The translations under genes and the position numbers were made by a program. Under the pieces are notes generated by a model. It was not told the DNA's origin. It was given only the letters and a program-made list of their open reading frames with translations, and did no database searches. Shown piece by piece: positions 7,509-15,723 of a DNA stretch of 64,000 nucleotides (its first letter is position 1; each line of letters opens with the position of its first letter). Source of the DNA: an uncultured bacterium (GTDB lineage Bacteria > Planctomycetota > GCA-002687715); NCBI GenBank assembly GCA_902826835.1, contig CADEGH010000003.1, forward strand, positions 176,021 through 240,020. The letters are read 5' to 3'.

Positions 7509-10037
7509 ATGAGAAGCGCCTTCATCGTGGTCATGCTTGGCATAGGTACGCTCACTGCCCAAATCTCGGGAGTCCCCGAATTCTTGCCTCGGGTACCGCT
7601 AGGGACGGTTCACGGCCTCGCCAGCTCGGCGGACGAGGTGTTCGCAGTCGGCGAATTTTCGACGGTGGGGCGCCCCCTCGTGAACCTGGCGCTCGTGAAT
7701 TCCGCCAGCGGATTGGTCCTCGCCGCTCCGGAACTCAACGGCGATGTCTACACCATCATCGGCGACGGCACCGGCGGCTGGTACGTGGGGGGGAGTTTCA
7801 CCACTGCGGCGGGAGTTCCGCGCGCGGGGCTCGCTCACTTTCTCTCGAACGGCTCGCTCGACCCCACTTTCAGTGTTCCTGTAACCGGCCAAGTCTCCTC
7901 CATGGAGTTGGTTGGCAACACGCTCTTCATCAGCGGACGATTCTCGGCGGTGGGAGGCTTCGCGCGTGACGGATTGGCAGTCGTAGATACCGCGATCGTT
8001 GCGGTCTTGCCGGTTTCCTTCGGAGACCTCACTCTCCCCGTCAGTCTCGCCGCGTGGGTGCCTCTCATCGGTGTGCACGCTCTCGCCGTGATCGGCAACA
8101 CCCTGTACGTGGCCGGCTTCTTCGAGGGCGTGTCCGGAGTAGCTCGACACGGGTTCGCGGCATTCGACAGCACGACGGGTGCCCTCCTTCCGTGGTTCCC
8201 GAGCTTTGGATCCCGGCAATTCGGCGTTCTTCTCAATACGGTCTCGACCACTGCCAATGCCGGCCTCTTACGGCCTCTGCGGGGCGAACTGTTCCTCAGC
8301 GATGCAGCAAGAACCTCTCTTGCCAGCGTACACCCGATCAGCGGCGCGCCCTCCGCGAACATAATGGCCACGAATGGACCGATTTGGACCGCGGTCGATG
8401 ACGGTTCGACTCTGTACTTAGGAGGCGAGTTCAGCACCATCCTCGGGACTGCGCGCAACCGGATCGCCGCCTTCGATCTCACGAGCGGGAACCTACTTCC
8501 GTTTTCCGCCACCATCTCCGCGGGTCGCATCACCACCATGGTGATCGAAGGCTCCTACCTCCACATCGGTGGCCAATTCGGCCCCATTGTCGGCACGAAC
8601 ACGAGCAACTATGCACGTCTTGACCGTCTCTCCGGAAGTCTCGGGCCACCCGATCTCGGCCTGACTGGCTGGGTGAATACGATGGCTCTCGGTCCGGGAA
8701 GTCTCATACTCGGCGGCAGGATCGCTGGCGTGGATGGAGTGCCCCGCGAGGGGATTGCCGCCTTCGATGCGGGGAGCGGAGTGCTGTTACCCTTTTCGGT
8801 CGATATCCGTGGGCAATACGGCGCCGTCGTCCGTCCTCGTGCCGTCGCCTGCCGTGGAAACTCCGTCTTCATCTCGGGCCTCTTCACCAGTGTGCAAGGT
8901 CAGCCACGCCCGGGACTCGCGGCCGTCGATCGGACCACCGGCAACCTTCTCCCCTTCAATCCGCCCAATTTGATCAGCAACGGATCCATCCCCATCCTCG
9001 TGCCCGGAGACAGCGGCCTGTTCGTGCTCAATCCCTCGAGCATTTCCCAGCAGCTAACGCTTCTCGATGCGACGACCGGCACTCCCCTGTGGTCAGTCAC
9101 GGGGAATCAACCGATACGCGATGTGGAGGAAAGTCCATCCGGTGTCTTCGTCACCGGGCTGTTCACTTCGCTCAATGGGCAGGCCGCCCCCTATATGGCG
9201 CGCCTCGATGCCACGACTGGCGCACGCCTTCCATTCTCGGGTGTGCTTGATGGTCCCGGATACGGCCTCGCTGTCGCAGAGGAGTCGATCTTCGTGGCGG
9301 GAGCGTTCACGAGCGCCAACGTCTCTCCGCGCCCCAATTTTGCTGCGTTTGATCCGAACACCGGCGCAGTACTCCCCTGGGCTCCTGCCACTCCGGCGCC
9401 CGCCCCAGGCGATTTCCTGCTCCTGGGTCCGACGCTCGTGACTGTTCCGTCCCTGGGCCCAGCTCTCGCGCCCGCTCTCCTCGACCGCATGACGGGCCAG
9501 CGCCTCTCGTGGTCCCCTCCTCCCGCAATCCCATGGGCCACGACCATCGCCGGCTCTCGCCTCCTGCGCGGCGGCAGCTTTCCGATCGACCCAGACAGTA
9601 GCCCATACCCTGGTCTCATCTCCCACGCCATCACGCTCTCTCCCGCGAGTTCCACGGCGCTCGGCTTCGGCTGCTGGTCCTCCCCTTCCACTATTTCCCC
9701 GCCTTCCCTCACCTCCAATCTCCCAATCCTCGGCTCCACCCTCACCCTCACCGTTGAAGGCCCGCCCCTCACCCTCGGCGCACTCTGGTTCAGCCTCCCC
9801 GCCTCCTCTCCCGTCTCTCTCGGCAACAACTGCTTCGTGCACCTCGATCTCGCCACCGCCCTCGAACTCACCACCTTCATCACCGATCCCCTTGGCCGCT
9901 CCACCCGCTCCACGTTCCTTCCCCCCATCCTCTCCCTCGACGGCCTCTCCTTCCGCGAACAAGCCCTCCTCCTCCCCCCCACCGGCTTCGCCCTCACCAA
10001 TGCCCTCCACCTCACGCTTGGTTACGCGTCCCCATAA
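7509..10037 (+). CDS. Secreted delta-60 repeat (DUF5122-like) beta-propeller protein, copy B
   Basis: An 842-residue paralogue of the gene at 4567, in the same orientation and the same architecture: signal peptide (AFIVVMLGIGTLTAQ), delta-60 repeats along most of the chain, and a C-terminal module from about ALGFGCWSSPS to the end. Protein similarity to copy A is high throughout (for example both contain HGFAAFD and RQFG). It becomes essentially complete near the C terminus, where 148 bp are identical. Probably a tandem duplication retained for related surface roles. There is no downstream partner; the debris zone follows. Function unknown. Confidence 0.85.
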   Translation: MRSAFIVVMLGIGTLTAQISGVPEFLPRVPLGTVHGLASSADEVFAVGEFSTVGRPLVNLALVNSASGLVLAAPELNGDVYTIIGDGTGGWYVGGSFTTAAGVPRAGLAHFLSNGSLDPTFSVPVTGQVSSMELVGNTLFISGRFSAVGGFARDGLAVVDTAIVAVLPVSFGDLTLPVSLAAWVPLIGVHALAVIGNTLYVAGFFEGVSGVARHGFAAFDSTTGALLPWFPSFGSRQFGVLLNTVSTTANAGLLRPLRGELFLSDAARTSLASVHPISGAPSANIMATNGPIWTAVDDGSTLYLGGEFSTILGTARNRIAAFDLTSGNLLPFSATISAGRITTMVIEGSYLHIGGQFGPIVGTNTSNYARLDRLSGSLGPPDLGLTGWVNTMALGPGSLILGGRIAGVDGVPREGIAAFDAGSGVLLPFSVDIRGQYGAVVRPRAVACRGNSVFISGLFTSVQGQPRPGLAAVDRTTGNLLPFNPPNLISNGSIPILVPGDSGLFVLNPSSISQQLTLLDATTGTPLWSVTGNQPIRDVEESPSGVFVTGLFTSLNGQAAPYMARLDATTGARLPFSGVLDGPGYGLAVAEESIFVAGAFTSANVSPRPNFAAFDPNTGAVLPWAPATPAPAPGDFLLLGPTLVTVPSLGPALAPALLDRMTGQRLSWSPPPAIPWATTIAGSRLLRGGSFPIDPDSSPYPGLISHAITLSPASSTALGFGCWSSPSTISPPSLTSNLPILGSTLTLTVEGPPLTLGALWFSLPASSPVSLGNNCFVHLDLATALELTTFITDPLGRSTRSTFLPPILSLDGLSFREQALLLPPTGFALTNALHLTLGYASP
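9862..10009 (+). repeat. 148-bp segment identical to 6920-7067 (3' end of delta-60 copy B)
   Basis: Partner of the repeat at 6920-7067. Perfect identity limited to the 3' end of two otherwise diverged paralogues suggests gene conversion or recent recombination. Confidence 0.9.
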
Positions 10038-10173
10038 GGCCCCGAGGTGGACCGGACCAGACGCAAACGAGGTGGGCGCGCCACGCAGGGAACAGAACTG
10101 GCGATTCGCCAAAGCCCCTTCATCAGTTGTGCCAAACAAGTCCGGGTCGCCGGATCACCTGTGAGTTGCCCCG

Positions 10174-10329
10174 TCAGCGCGTTTTGGAAGTGCGCGGACG
10201 CAACGTGCCCGGATCAGCGACCAAGAGGTCGGTGACCGCTCCGCCGAGAAAGACAACGCGGCTGACCAGCGCCCCCAGTCGAATGGCGACTCGGCGCAGC
10301 TCGGCCCTCGGTTCGCGCGGGAGTGTCAC
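10174..10329 (-). pseudogene. N-terminal fragment of an AbiEii/DUF6036-like nucleotidyltransferase (toxin side)
   Basis: Only 51 codons remain. The reading frame starts with a GTG at 10329 that overlaps the stop of the upstream helix-turn-helix gene (GTGA), so the two were translationally coupled. The peptide contains LRRVAIRLGALVSRVVFLGG followed by AVTDLLVADPG. From memory this matches the start of the nucleotidyltransferase commonly paired with this type of small HTH protein, where a (K/T)DVDV-type catalytic segment should follow. Here the frame runs into unrelated sequence (LRPRTSKTR) and stops, so the catalytic part is missing. It is a truncated remnant. Family assignment rests on recall of the pattern and needs a search. 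Confidence 0.6.
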
Positions 10330-10826
10330 GACTGCAAGATCTCGCGAATCCGTTGTTCCGCGAGGTTGCGCTCGCGGGCCTGACCTCCTCGGAGTGCGTC
10401 GATCAGGCACAGGAGTTCGTACAGGCGCTCGTCCTTCCTGGCAGCCGCCGGAGCTGATCGGTAGAGGGGCTCGAAGGACTCACCGCGTGCCTCTCCGGCA
10501 GGATCGGGCCAAACCGGGATTGGGTCGGAGCCCTTTCCCACCTTGTCCTTCAGAGGCAGCGCCCCGTGGGCGGTTGGAATCCCCCGAGTCACCCGGCCAC
10601 GCTTCGCGTGAAACGCGTACTTCACTCCGTGAACGACGAACTCGAGCAGCGCCGCTCGGTTGACTTGGCGATCTCCGACTAGGAGCCCCGCCAAGGTGGC
10701 ACGTTTCACGGCCCCGTGGGCCTCCGACAAGCTGAGCTCGAGGTCCGCCGCCAGCTCGGGATATGTTCCGACTTTGCTGACCGCCAGCTTCAACGCCACC
10801 ACCAGGTCCTGAGGTCGTAACGCCAT
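10326..10826 (-). CDS. Winged-helix/HTH DNA-binding protein, antitoxin-side partner of a nucleotidyltransferase
   Basis: A 166-residue protein starting at the ATG at 10826, chosen because the sequence MALRPQDLVVALKLAV fits the start of the family. Residues about 5-60 look like a winged helix: TYPELAADLELSLSEAHGAV is the helix-turn-helix. The rest includes the conserved-looking YAFHAKRGRVTRGIPTAH and FEPLYRSAPAAA stretches, with a C-terminal helix (DALRGGQARERNLAE). Its last bases overlap the start of a truncated nucleotidyltransferase at 10329. Such pairs behave like toxin-antitoxin or abortive-infection modules, and here only the DNA-binding half is intact. A truncated metalloprotease gene lies 110 bp upstream on the same strand. 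Confidence 0.7.
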   Translation of the reverse strand: MALRPQDLVVALKLAVSKVGTYPELAADLELSLSEAHGAVKRATLAGLLVGDRQVNRAALLEFVVHGVKYAFHAKRGRVTRGIPTAHGALPLKDKVGKGSDPIPVWPDPAGEARGESFEPLYRSAPAAARKDERLYELLCLIDALRGGQARERNLAEQRIREILQS

Positions 10827-10936
10827 GCCCCGATTGTGCTTTCGCATTTCGCGAAACACGAATCGGCCTCCGGGCCGACAGCCTGCCAGCCCATGAAGGA
10901 GGGTCGAGAGTTCTTGCCGGAACCCGCGTGCACCCC

Positions 10937-11488
10937 TCAGTAGGCCCATCGCTGATGGCTGGCTGGCAAGCGATTCAGCATCTCTCGCGTGTCGCGCCAA
11001 GCTGGCAGGACACGATCCATGGTGGCCAAGAAACGCGGGCCGTGGGTGGGGTCCAAGAGGTGGGCCATCTCATGGACGACGATGTACTCCAGGCACTCCT
11101 TCGGCTTCTTGGCCAGTTCCGTGTTGAGGCGGATCGTCCGCGCCCTGGGATTGCAGCTCCCCCACTTGGTCTTCATCTGCTGCACGAAGATGCCATCGAC
11201 GGAGACCGAGAGTCGCCGCTCCCACGCCATGACGATCGGTGCGACCTCGTTCTTGATCTGCTGCCGATACCAGGCGGCGAGCACTGCCCCACGAGTCGCC
11301 ACGTCCGCGCCCGGCCGGACCTGCAGAACGAGGGTCGCATGTTGGACTCGCACTTCGGGCGCGGCATCCACCTCGGCCACCTTCAAAAGTAGGCGCTTGC
11401 CCCAAACGTAGTGGCTCTCACGATCCAAGTACTCGCGCTCAGCCTCTCGCTCCTGCGCGTGCAGCGTCCGCTGGTGCTTCCGGATCCA
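10937..11488 (-). pseudogene. YgjP/DUF45-type zinc metallopeptidase, N-terminally truncated
   Basis: The zinc site is intact: VVHEMAHLLDPTHGPRF gives HExxH plus the downstream His typical of the YgjP/WLM-like DUF45 family. The upstream KWGSCNPRARTIRLN segment is also conserved. The family similarity starts abruptly at WIRKHQRTLHAQ (about 11486). Further upstream the frame stays open but encodes non-family residues that are antisense to another gene fragment. The usual ~60 N-terminal residues are therefore missing. A TTG at 11428 could act as a start for 163 residues. Whether a product is still made is uncertain. Confidence 0.7.
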
Positions 11489-11495
11489 GCCGAGA

Positions 11496-11921
11496 CCGGG
11501 GACCGGAGACGACCTCGACTTGCTGATGTGGATCGACGACGCCGGAGATCCCGTCGCCGAAGCCCGCGATGCTTCGGCCGGTCAATTGATGACGCTAGAG
11601 TTCGTGTCGCGCGGGAACACCCTCGCCTGGTCCCCCCCGGCGCTGATTGTCCAATTGTTCCCAACCGCACAGCCCATCGGAGGCACTCCCGGATATTCCG
11701 GAGTGCAGATAGACTTCTCGTGGCCTTTTGCCGTGATCTACGGGAGCTTGTTTCCACTCCCATTGCCCAACCCCGGCCTTCCAGTGGGCGGCATTCAGGG
11801 GGCCGCAGTCATCCCCCCCGGGCTTTCCGGCACGACGCTGCGCATGCAGGGTTTTGTATTCACGTCCCAGACTCCGTCCGGTTTTGCCTCGACCGACGCA
11901 CTCGAATTGAGGCTGCAGTGA
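11496..11921 (+). pseudogene. C-terminal fragment of a secreted Planctomycete-type protein
   Basis: The open frame encodes about 141 residues beginning PGTGDDLDLLMWIDDAGDP and ending FASTDALELRLQ. There is no signal peptide and no body. It resembles the C-terminal module of the kinase fusion at 27359: compare PGTAEDFVLATAINGL with PGTGDDLDLLMWIDDA, and VPAGLSGSQVAFQ with IPPGLSGTTLRMQ. The similarity begins at about 11496, exactly where the oppositely oriented metallopeptidase loses its similarity. It is a leftover 3' end of a larger secreted-protein gene. Confidence 0.65.
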
Positions 11922-11953
11922 TGCTCCTCCTTGCCGCGTCGATGGCCTAGGGT

Positions 11954-12322
11954 TCAGGGAGCATCGCGCGGGAATAGGAGGTCCTTGCGAGTGGAACCGA
12001 ACCACCACTGTTCGATGGCGCGCCCACCGTGGACAGCAAGAAGGGCGTCGTCCTTTGGGATGGCGCACACCCAACTGCGAGTGCCTCCGCCGGTCGCGAC
12101 CGGAGACTCCGCAATCGTCATAAGGTTCGTGGATTCGTCGAAGCGAGCGAACCGCAGCGCGGATCCGGAGCCGCCCTCGAAGGTAACGGAAAAGACGCGT
12201 TGACCGCTCGGGGTCCGGATCGGGGTGAGGTTCTCGGATGCCTTGACGAGGTGGCAAACACCTCCCGGAGTCTCACTCGTGAGCGCGACGGAAGCTCCCG
12301 CCTCGGGATCAACCCTGAACAT
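11954..12322 (-). pseudogene. Possible propeller-protein C-terminal remnant
   Basis: A 122-codon frame starting MFRVDPEAGASVALTSE and ending DLLFPRDAP. Lines such as FRVDPEAGASVALT and the SPVATGGGTRSWVCAIP segment look like blades of a WD40/TolB-like propeller. There is no signal peptide, no complete domain and no recognisable start context. It overlaps or abuts the end of the broken parE gene. Probably another gene fragment in this debris zone, though a small real gene cannot be excluded. Confidence 0.35.
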
Positions 12323-12341
12323 CCTTCGCCGTGCAGTCACG

Positions 12342-12641
12342 CTACTCGTCGTCAACGTGCAGCTCGGGTTCCATGCTGCCGTGCAGGACGCGCCGGACTA
12401 GGACCTCGTCTGCCGTGAGGGTGTAGAAGGCTAGGTGTCGGCGGATCAGGAGCGACCGGTAGCCGGGTCGAACCTCGTCGCGGCGATGGCCTCGCTCGGG
12501 CTCGCCTCGGCATGCTTGCAGATCGGCGTCGAGTTCGTCGAGGTAGCGATCGACCTGCGCTTCGCCTCAGGTCCTGAAGCTGTAGAGCCAGATGCTGCGA
12601 AGGTCTGCTTCGGCGCGTTCGCTGACGACCAGGCGGCGCAT
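12342..12641 (-). pseudogene. parE: ParE/RelE-type toxin interrupted by one in-frame TGA
   Basis: The frame reads MRRLVVSERAEADLRSIWLY then SFRT, then TGA at 12569-12567, then continues without any shift: GEAQVDRYLDELDADLQ, later RPGYRSLLIRRHLAFYTL and VLVRRVLHGSMEPELH, ending at TAG. ParE homologues have Trp-Gly at the stop position, so a TGG to TGA change is the simplest explanation. All other parts of the ~99-residue toxin are present. The start ATG shares one base with the antitoxin stop (TGATG). Unless the stop is read through, only 24 residues are made and the toxin is inactive. Confidence 0.85.
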
Positions 12642-12895
12642 CACGGAGGCGCCAGGCCCGCCGCCTCGCGCGCTTGCCGCTTGATCTTCTCCATGTCGAG
12701 CGGACCGGCGACGTCGCCCTGCACACCCTCGATCAGCGCACGGCGGAGAGCTTGCAGCTTGGTCTCGCGCTCTTCGAGGAGCCGCAGGCCCGACCGGATC
12801 ACATCGGTCGCCTTCCGGTAGCGACCGGCCTCGATCTGGGACGTCACGAAGGCGTCGAAGTGGTCGCCGAGGATGAAAGACGTGTTCTTGGCCAC
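12641..12895 (-). CDS. parD: ParD-like antitoxin (CC2985 family)
   Basis: An 84-residue antitoxin, starting at a GTG at 12895 because the family begins (M/V)AKNTSFILGDHFDAF. Residues 1-45 form the ribbon-helix-helix DNA-binding part (ATDVIRSGLRLLEERETK). The C-terminal helix (DMEKIKRQAREAAG) would wrap the toxin. Its stop overlaps the start of parE by one base. The adjacent toxin gene carries a nonsense codon, so this is an antitoxin without a functional toxin. A 15-bp palindrome 30 bp upstream is a likely autoregulatory operator. Confidence 0.88.
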   Translation of the reverse strand: MAKNTSFILGDHFDAFVTSQIEAGRYRKATDVIRSGLRLLEERETKLQALRRALIEGVQGDVAGPLDMEKIKRQAREAAGLAPP

Positions 12896-12924
12896 TGAGC
12901 CTCCGGACTGTTGCCAGATCAGAG

Positions 12925-12939
12925 TACCAGATTCTGGTA
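12925..12939. promoter_or_regulatory. Candidate ParD operator: perfect 15-bp palindrome
   Basis: TACCAGA-T-TCTGGTA is a perfect 7-1-7 inverted repeat located 30 bp upstream of the parD start codon. A partial second copy (GCCAGATC) lies at about 12913. ParD-type ribbon-helix-helix proteins repress their own operon by binding such sites. The functional assignment is inferred from position. Confidence 0.6.
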
Positions 12940-13436
12940 GTTCGGTGAAGCGACGGCTCATCTCGAGACCTGATCGAGGCCCCCACCCGGCGAAGGTCGC
13001 AATTGCTCGTAAGATCGCAGAACAGACGGCTTGCGATCGGTTGGGAAAGCCTGACCAAACGATGGCATCCCTTCCAGTTCACTCCAGCCACCAGTTCCCC
13101 GACGATTTCATCGTCCTTTGAGTGCTTAGAGACCTGGTTCGTTTTGCATCGTTTGACCGTTTGAACCAATCGAGGGACGAATCAGAGTTGCGTGCATCGG
13201 ACAGGCTGGCAGGGCACTCCCATCTGGCGAATGGCCTGGAGGCCATGGTCGGTGGAAGGAGAGAAAAACTACGCTGCCGAGGGGAATTGTGCGCAGGAGT
13301 GGGCGCTCTGCCATCAGGGCGACCCGTCGAGATAAGTGGTGGTCTGGCCGTGGCTTAGAGTGCCGGGGCAGGCGACTCTCGGGTTCGGTGACAAGGGGTA
13401 CGCCAATTGCTGATGGAGGTCGAAGGAGAACGCCCC
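12940..13436. other. Noncoding stretch between parD and the IPT gene
   Basis: I see no supportable gene on either strand here. Base composition is less GC-rich than the neighbours in places (for example around 13130-13170). The end carries the GAAGGAGAA ribosome site of the gene at 13437. It may contain promoters for both divergent neighbours. Confidence 0.4.
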
Positions 13437-14465
13437 ATGACTGCCATCCGACGCCTGGTGTGCGCCTCGATCTTCTCGCTTGGACTACTGGGAACAGTGG
13501 CCCCTCAGGGGCTTCCGTCCAGCGTCACGAGTGTCACCCCCAGTTCCGTCGCGTTCGGATCGGGCGCGCTCATTCTGATCACCGGCACCTTCCTCATTCC
13601 CTCCGATGAAGTGTGGGCGAATCGGATCTGTGCCGGGGGTGGAGAGCGATTCTTCCTTTCCACGATCGCGCAATTCGGAGGCACGCAGATTCTGGCTTCC
13701 ACGGCCGGAATCCTGACCCCCGATGCGTACGTGATCGAAGTTTGGCGGAATGGAATGACCACCCTGATCGGCTCCGTGACCATTGAGGTCCGTCATCCGG
13801 CGCCGATCGTCACGGCGCACAGTCCGATCTCATTCGAAGTCGGTGATCCCACGCCCCCCCTCCTGACTCTCCAAGGTTCCTCGCTCGGAGGCTACTCCGA
13901 CTGCGACTCCCTACCCGGGTCCGAAGTGCGGTGGTCTGGCCCAACCGGTTTCTACGTCTGGCCGCTCCCGCAGCCAGAGACCTCCATTTCCCTTCCGGTG
14001 CCGCCGGAACTCTTGCTCGAGCCCGGGCTCGCCACGATCACGATTTGGAACCGCGCGCCGGGAGGCGGCACGGTCGCGTTCCAGATCCCCATCACCTGTG
14101 CAGCACTGCAATTGCGCGCCAACCACCCTACGGGACCGGGATCGCTCGGGATTCGCAATCTCTGCGGGGATCCCGGGGCGGTCTACGCGACTGCCATCTC
14201 GTTCGACCCCTTGAACCTCACCATGCCCGGCGGCGGATTTTGGTTCGGGCTCCACATCTCACTCTTCGACTTCGCAGCGCAAATGGCCACGGGTGCCCCG
14301 CCCTTCTACGGCCAATTGAGCTTCAGCGGCACTTCGGAGTTCCTTCTCCCCGCAGGTGCCCTTCCGCCCGGCCTTCCGACGGCGTGGCTCGTCAGCACCA
14401 CCTTCGGACCGGGCACCTTCCAGATCCTCGAAACCTCCTCCATCGTGCGCCTCGAAAATCCCTGA
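13437..14465 (+). CDS. Secreted IPT/TIG-domain protein 1
   Basis: A 342-residue exported protein. The ATG at 13437 is preceded by GAAGGAGAA and opens a signal peptide (VCASIFSLGLLGTVAPQ). Residues about 28-120 have the IPT/TIG pattern (SVTSVTPSSVAFGSGALILI, then GTFL). A second similar domain follows (PIVTAHSPISFEVGD), with paired cysteines. From about ITCAALQLRANHP a C-terminal module runs to the end (LCGDPGAVYATAISFDP, then LVSTTFGPGTFQILET). It is followed after 26 bp by a paralogue with the same plan. Probably a cell-surface or secreted structural protein; no enzyme motif seen. Confidence 0.8.
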   Translation: MTAIRRLVCASIFSLGLLGTVAPQGLPSSVTSVTPSSVAFGSGALILITGTFLIPSDEVWANRICAGGGERFFLSTIAQFGGTQILASTAGILTPDAYVIEVWRNGMTTLIGSVTIEVRHPAPIVTAHSPISFEVGDPTPPLLTLQGSSLGGYSDCDSLPGSEVRWSGPTGFYVWPLPQPETSISLPVPPELLLEPGLATITIWNRAPGGGTVAFQIPITCAALQLRANHPTGPGSLGIRNLCGDPGAVYATAISFDPLNLTMPGGGFWFGLHISLFDFAAQMATGAPPFYGQLSFSGTSEFLLPAGALPPGLPTAWLVSTTFGPGTFQILETSSIVRLENP

Positions 14466-14491
14466 TTCTCAAGTCAAACCGGAGTGTCCCC

Positions 14492-15514
14492 ATGCCATTC
14501 GCTCTCCGAACATCGGTGCTCACCTTGGCCTTGGCCTCCTCGGGAGTCTGGGCGCAATCCGGGGTCACAATCTCGGAGTTCGGACCGACCTCGATCCGAG
14601 TGAACCAACCGATCTCGATCCTCGTGACCGGCAGCGGTTTCCAAAGTGGTGACATCGTCGCGTTCAGTCCTCCTTGCGGCGGCTTCTACTCCTTCACCAC
14701 GACGAGCTACGGATCCACTCAACTGCTCACCACCGTTCCGGCCTACGGTCTCGCCTTCGGGACCTACACAATTGGCGTGGTGCGCACCCCCGGCAGCTTC
14801 GCGGCGACCGGCGGAACTCTGACTGTGCGGAATACCGTACCGATCCTACTCTCGGTCACTCCACTCACGGTCCTGGCCGGGACACCGAACCCAGTCTCTT
14901 TCACCGTCTCCGGATTCGCGTTTGCAGGCGTCAACCCCTGCGGGCTCTTCGCCAGCAACATTCGCTTCGTCTGTCCTCCCGGCGGGATCGTGTCCAGTGC
15001 CTCCGTTGGCCTCAACGGATCGGGCTCCGTCTGGACGGTCCAGTTTCCTCCGGAGTGTTTTGCGTTCCCGGGCGAGGGTCGCATCGAGATCGTGAACTTT
15101 CCCCCCGGCGGCGGAGTCGCATTCGCCCCCATCACCATCACCTGCGCCAGCCTTTCGCTCTACGTCGGCCAACCCCAGGGCATGCGCTCTCTCGACATCC
15201 GCAACACCTGCGGAACCCCGGGTGCCTTCTACGTCACCGCCATCAGCTACGCTCCCGAAAACCTCAGCGCTCCGAGTCAAGGGTGGTGGGGCGGGCTCCA
15301 CATCGATCTCCTGACGCTCTCCGAACAGATCATCAGTTTCCTTCCCCCCTTCTCCGGCTGGCTCGACTCCTCTGGCTCCTCCCATTTTGCCCTCCCCGAA
15401 GGCAGTCTCCCCCCCTCCTACCTCGGCACCATCCATCTCGTGACCCGCACCTTCGGCCCCGGCAACTTCAACCTCCTCGCCACCACCCCGGTGAAGTCCA
15501 AGACTCTCCTCTGA
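14492..15514 (+). CDS. Secreted IPT/TIG-domain protein 2
   Basis: A 340-residue tandem paralogue of the preceding gene. The start ATG at 14492 opens a clear signal peptide (TSVLTLALASSGVWAQ). Two IPT/TIG-like domains follow (ISEFGPTSIRVNQPISILVT; LLSVTPLTVLAGTPNPVSFT). The C-terminal module has matching landmarks to protein 1: ITCASLSLYVGQP, IRNTCGTPGAFYVTAISY and HLVTRTFGPGNFNLL. The 26-bp spacing suggests co-transcription. Function unknown. Confidence 0.8.
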   Translation: MPFALRTSVLTLALASSGVWAQSGVTISEFGPTSIRVNQPISILVTGSGFQSGDIVAFSPPCGGFYSFTTTSYGSTQLLTTVPAYGLAFGTYTIGVVRTPGSFAATGGTLTVRNTVPILLSVTPLTVLAGTPNPVSFTVSGFAFAGVNPCGLFASNIRFVCPPGGIVSSASVGLNGSGSVWTVQFPPECFAFPGEGRIEIVNFPPGGGVAFAPITITCASLSLYVGQPQGMRSLDIRNTCGTPGAFYVTAISYAPENLSAPSQGWWGGLHIDLLTLSEQIISFLPPFSGWLDSSGSSHFALPEGSLPPSYLGTIHLVTRTFGPGNFNLLATTPVKSKTLL

Positions 15515-15723
15515 CCCACGACCGCCCCGCCTCCTCCCCCGAGGCCGCGGCGTGGTAGTCTGCGCGCACCGGGCCCTGAGCACAGTCACATGGACTCAAT
15601 CGGCGGTCCCGAAGCTCCGAGGCATCGCATGGGCTCGGCTCTCCCCGCCCGGAGCCGCGCGCCATCTCTGCCACCTCAGATACGGTCACGCACGGACCTC
15701 CACAGGGAACGCGAGGATTCGCA

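Noticed and set aside
9093-10139. 348-codon minus-strand open frame
   Set aside because: Gly/Glu/Arg-rich antisense shadow of the delta-60 copy B.
12567-12569. TGA in parE as selenocysteine or Trp codon
   Set aside because: Homologues have Trp, there is no UxxC context and no hairpin just after it; a simple nonsense mutation fits better. Genetic-code change is contradicted by normal TGA stops throughout.
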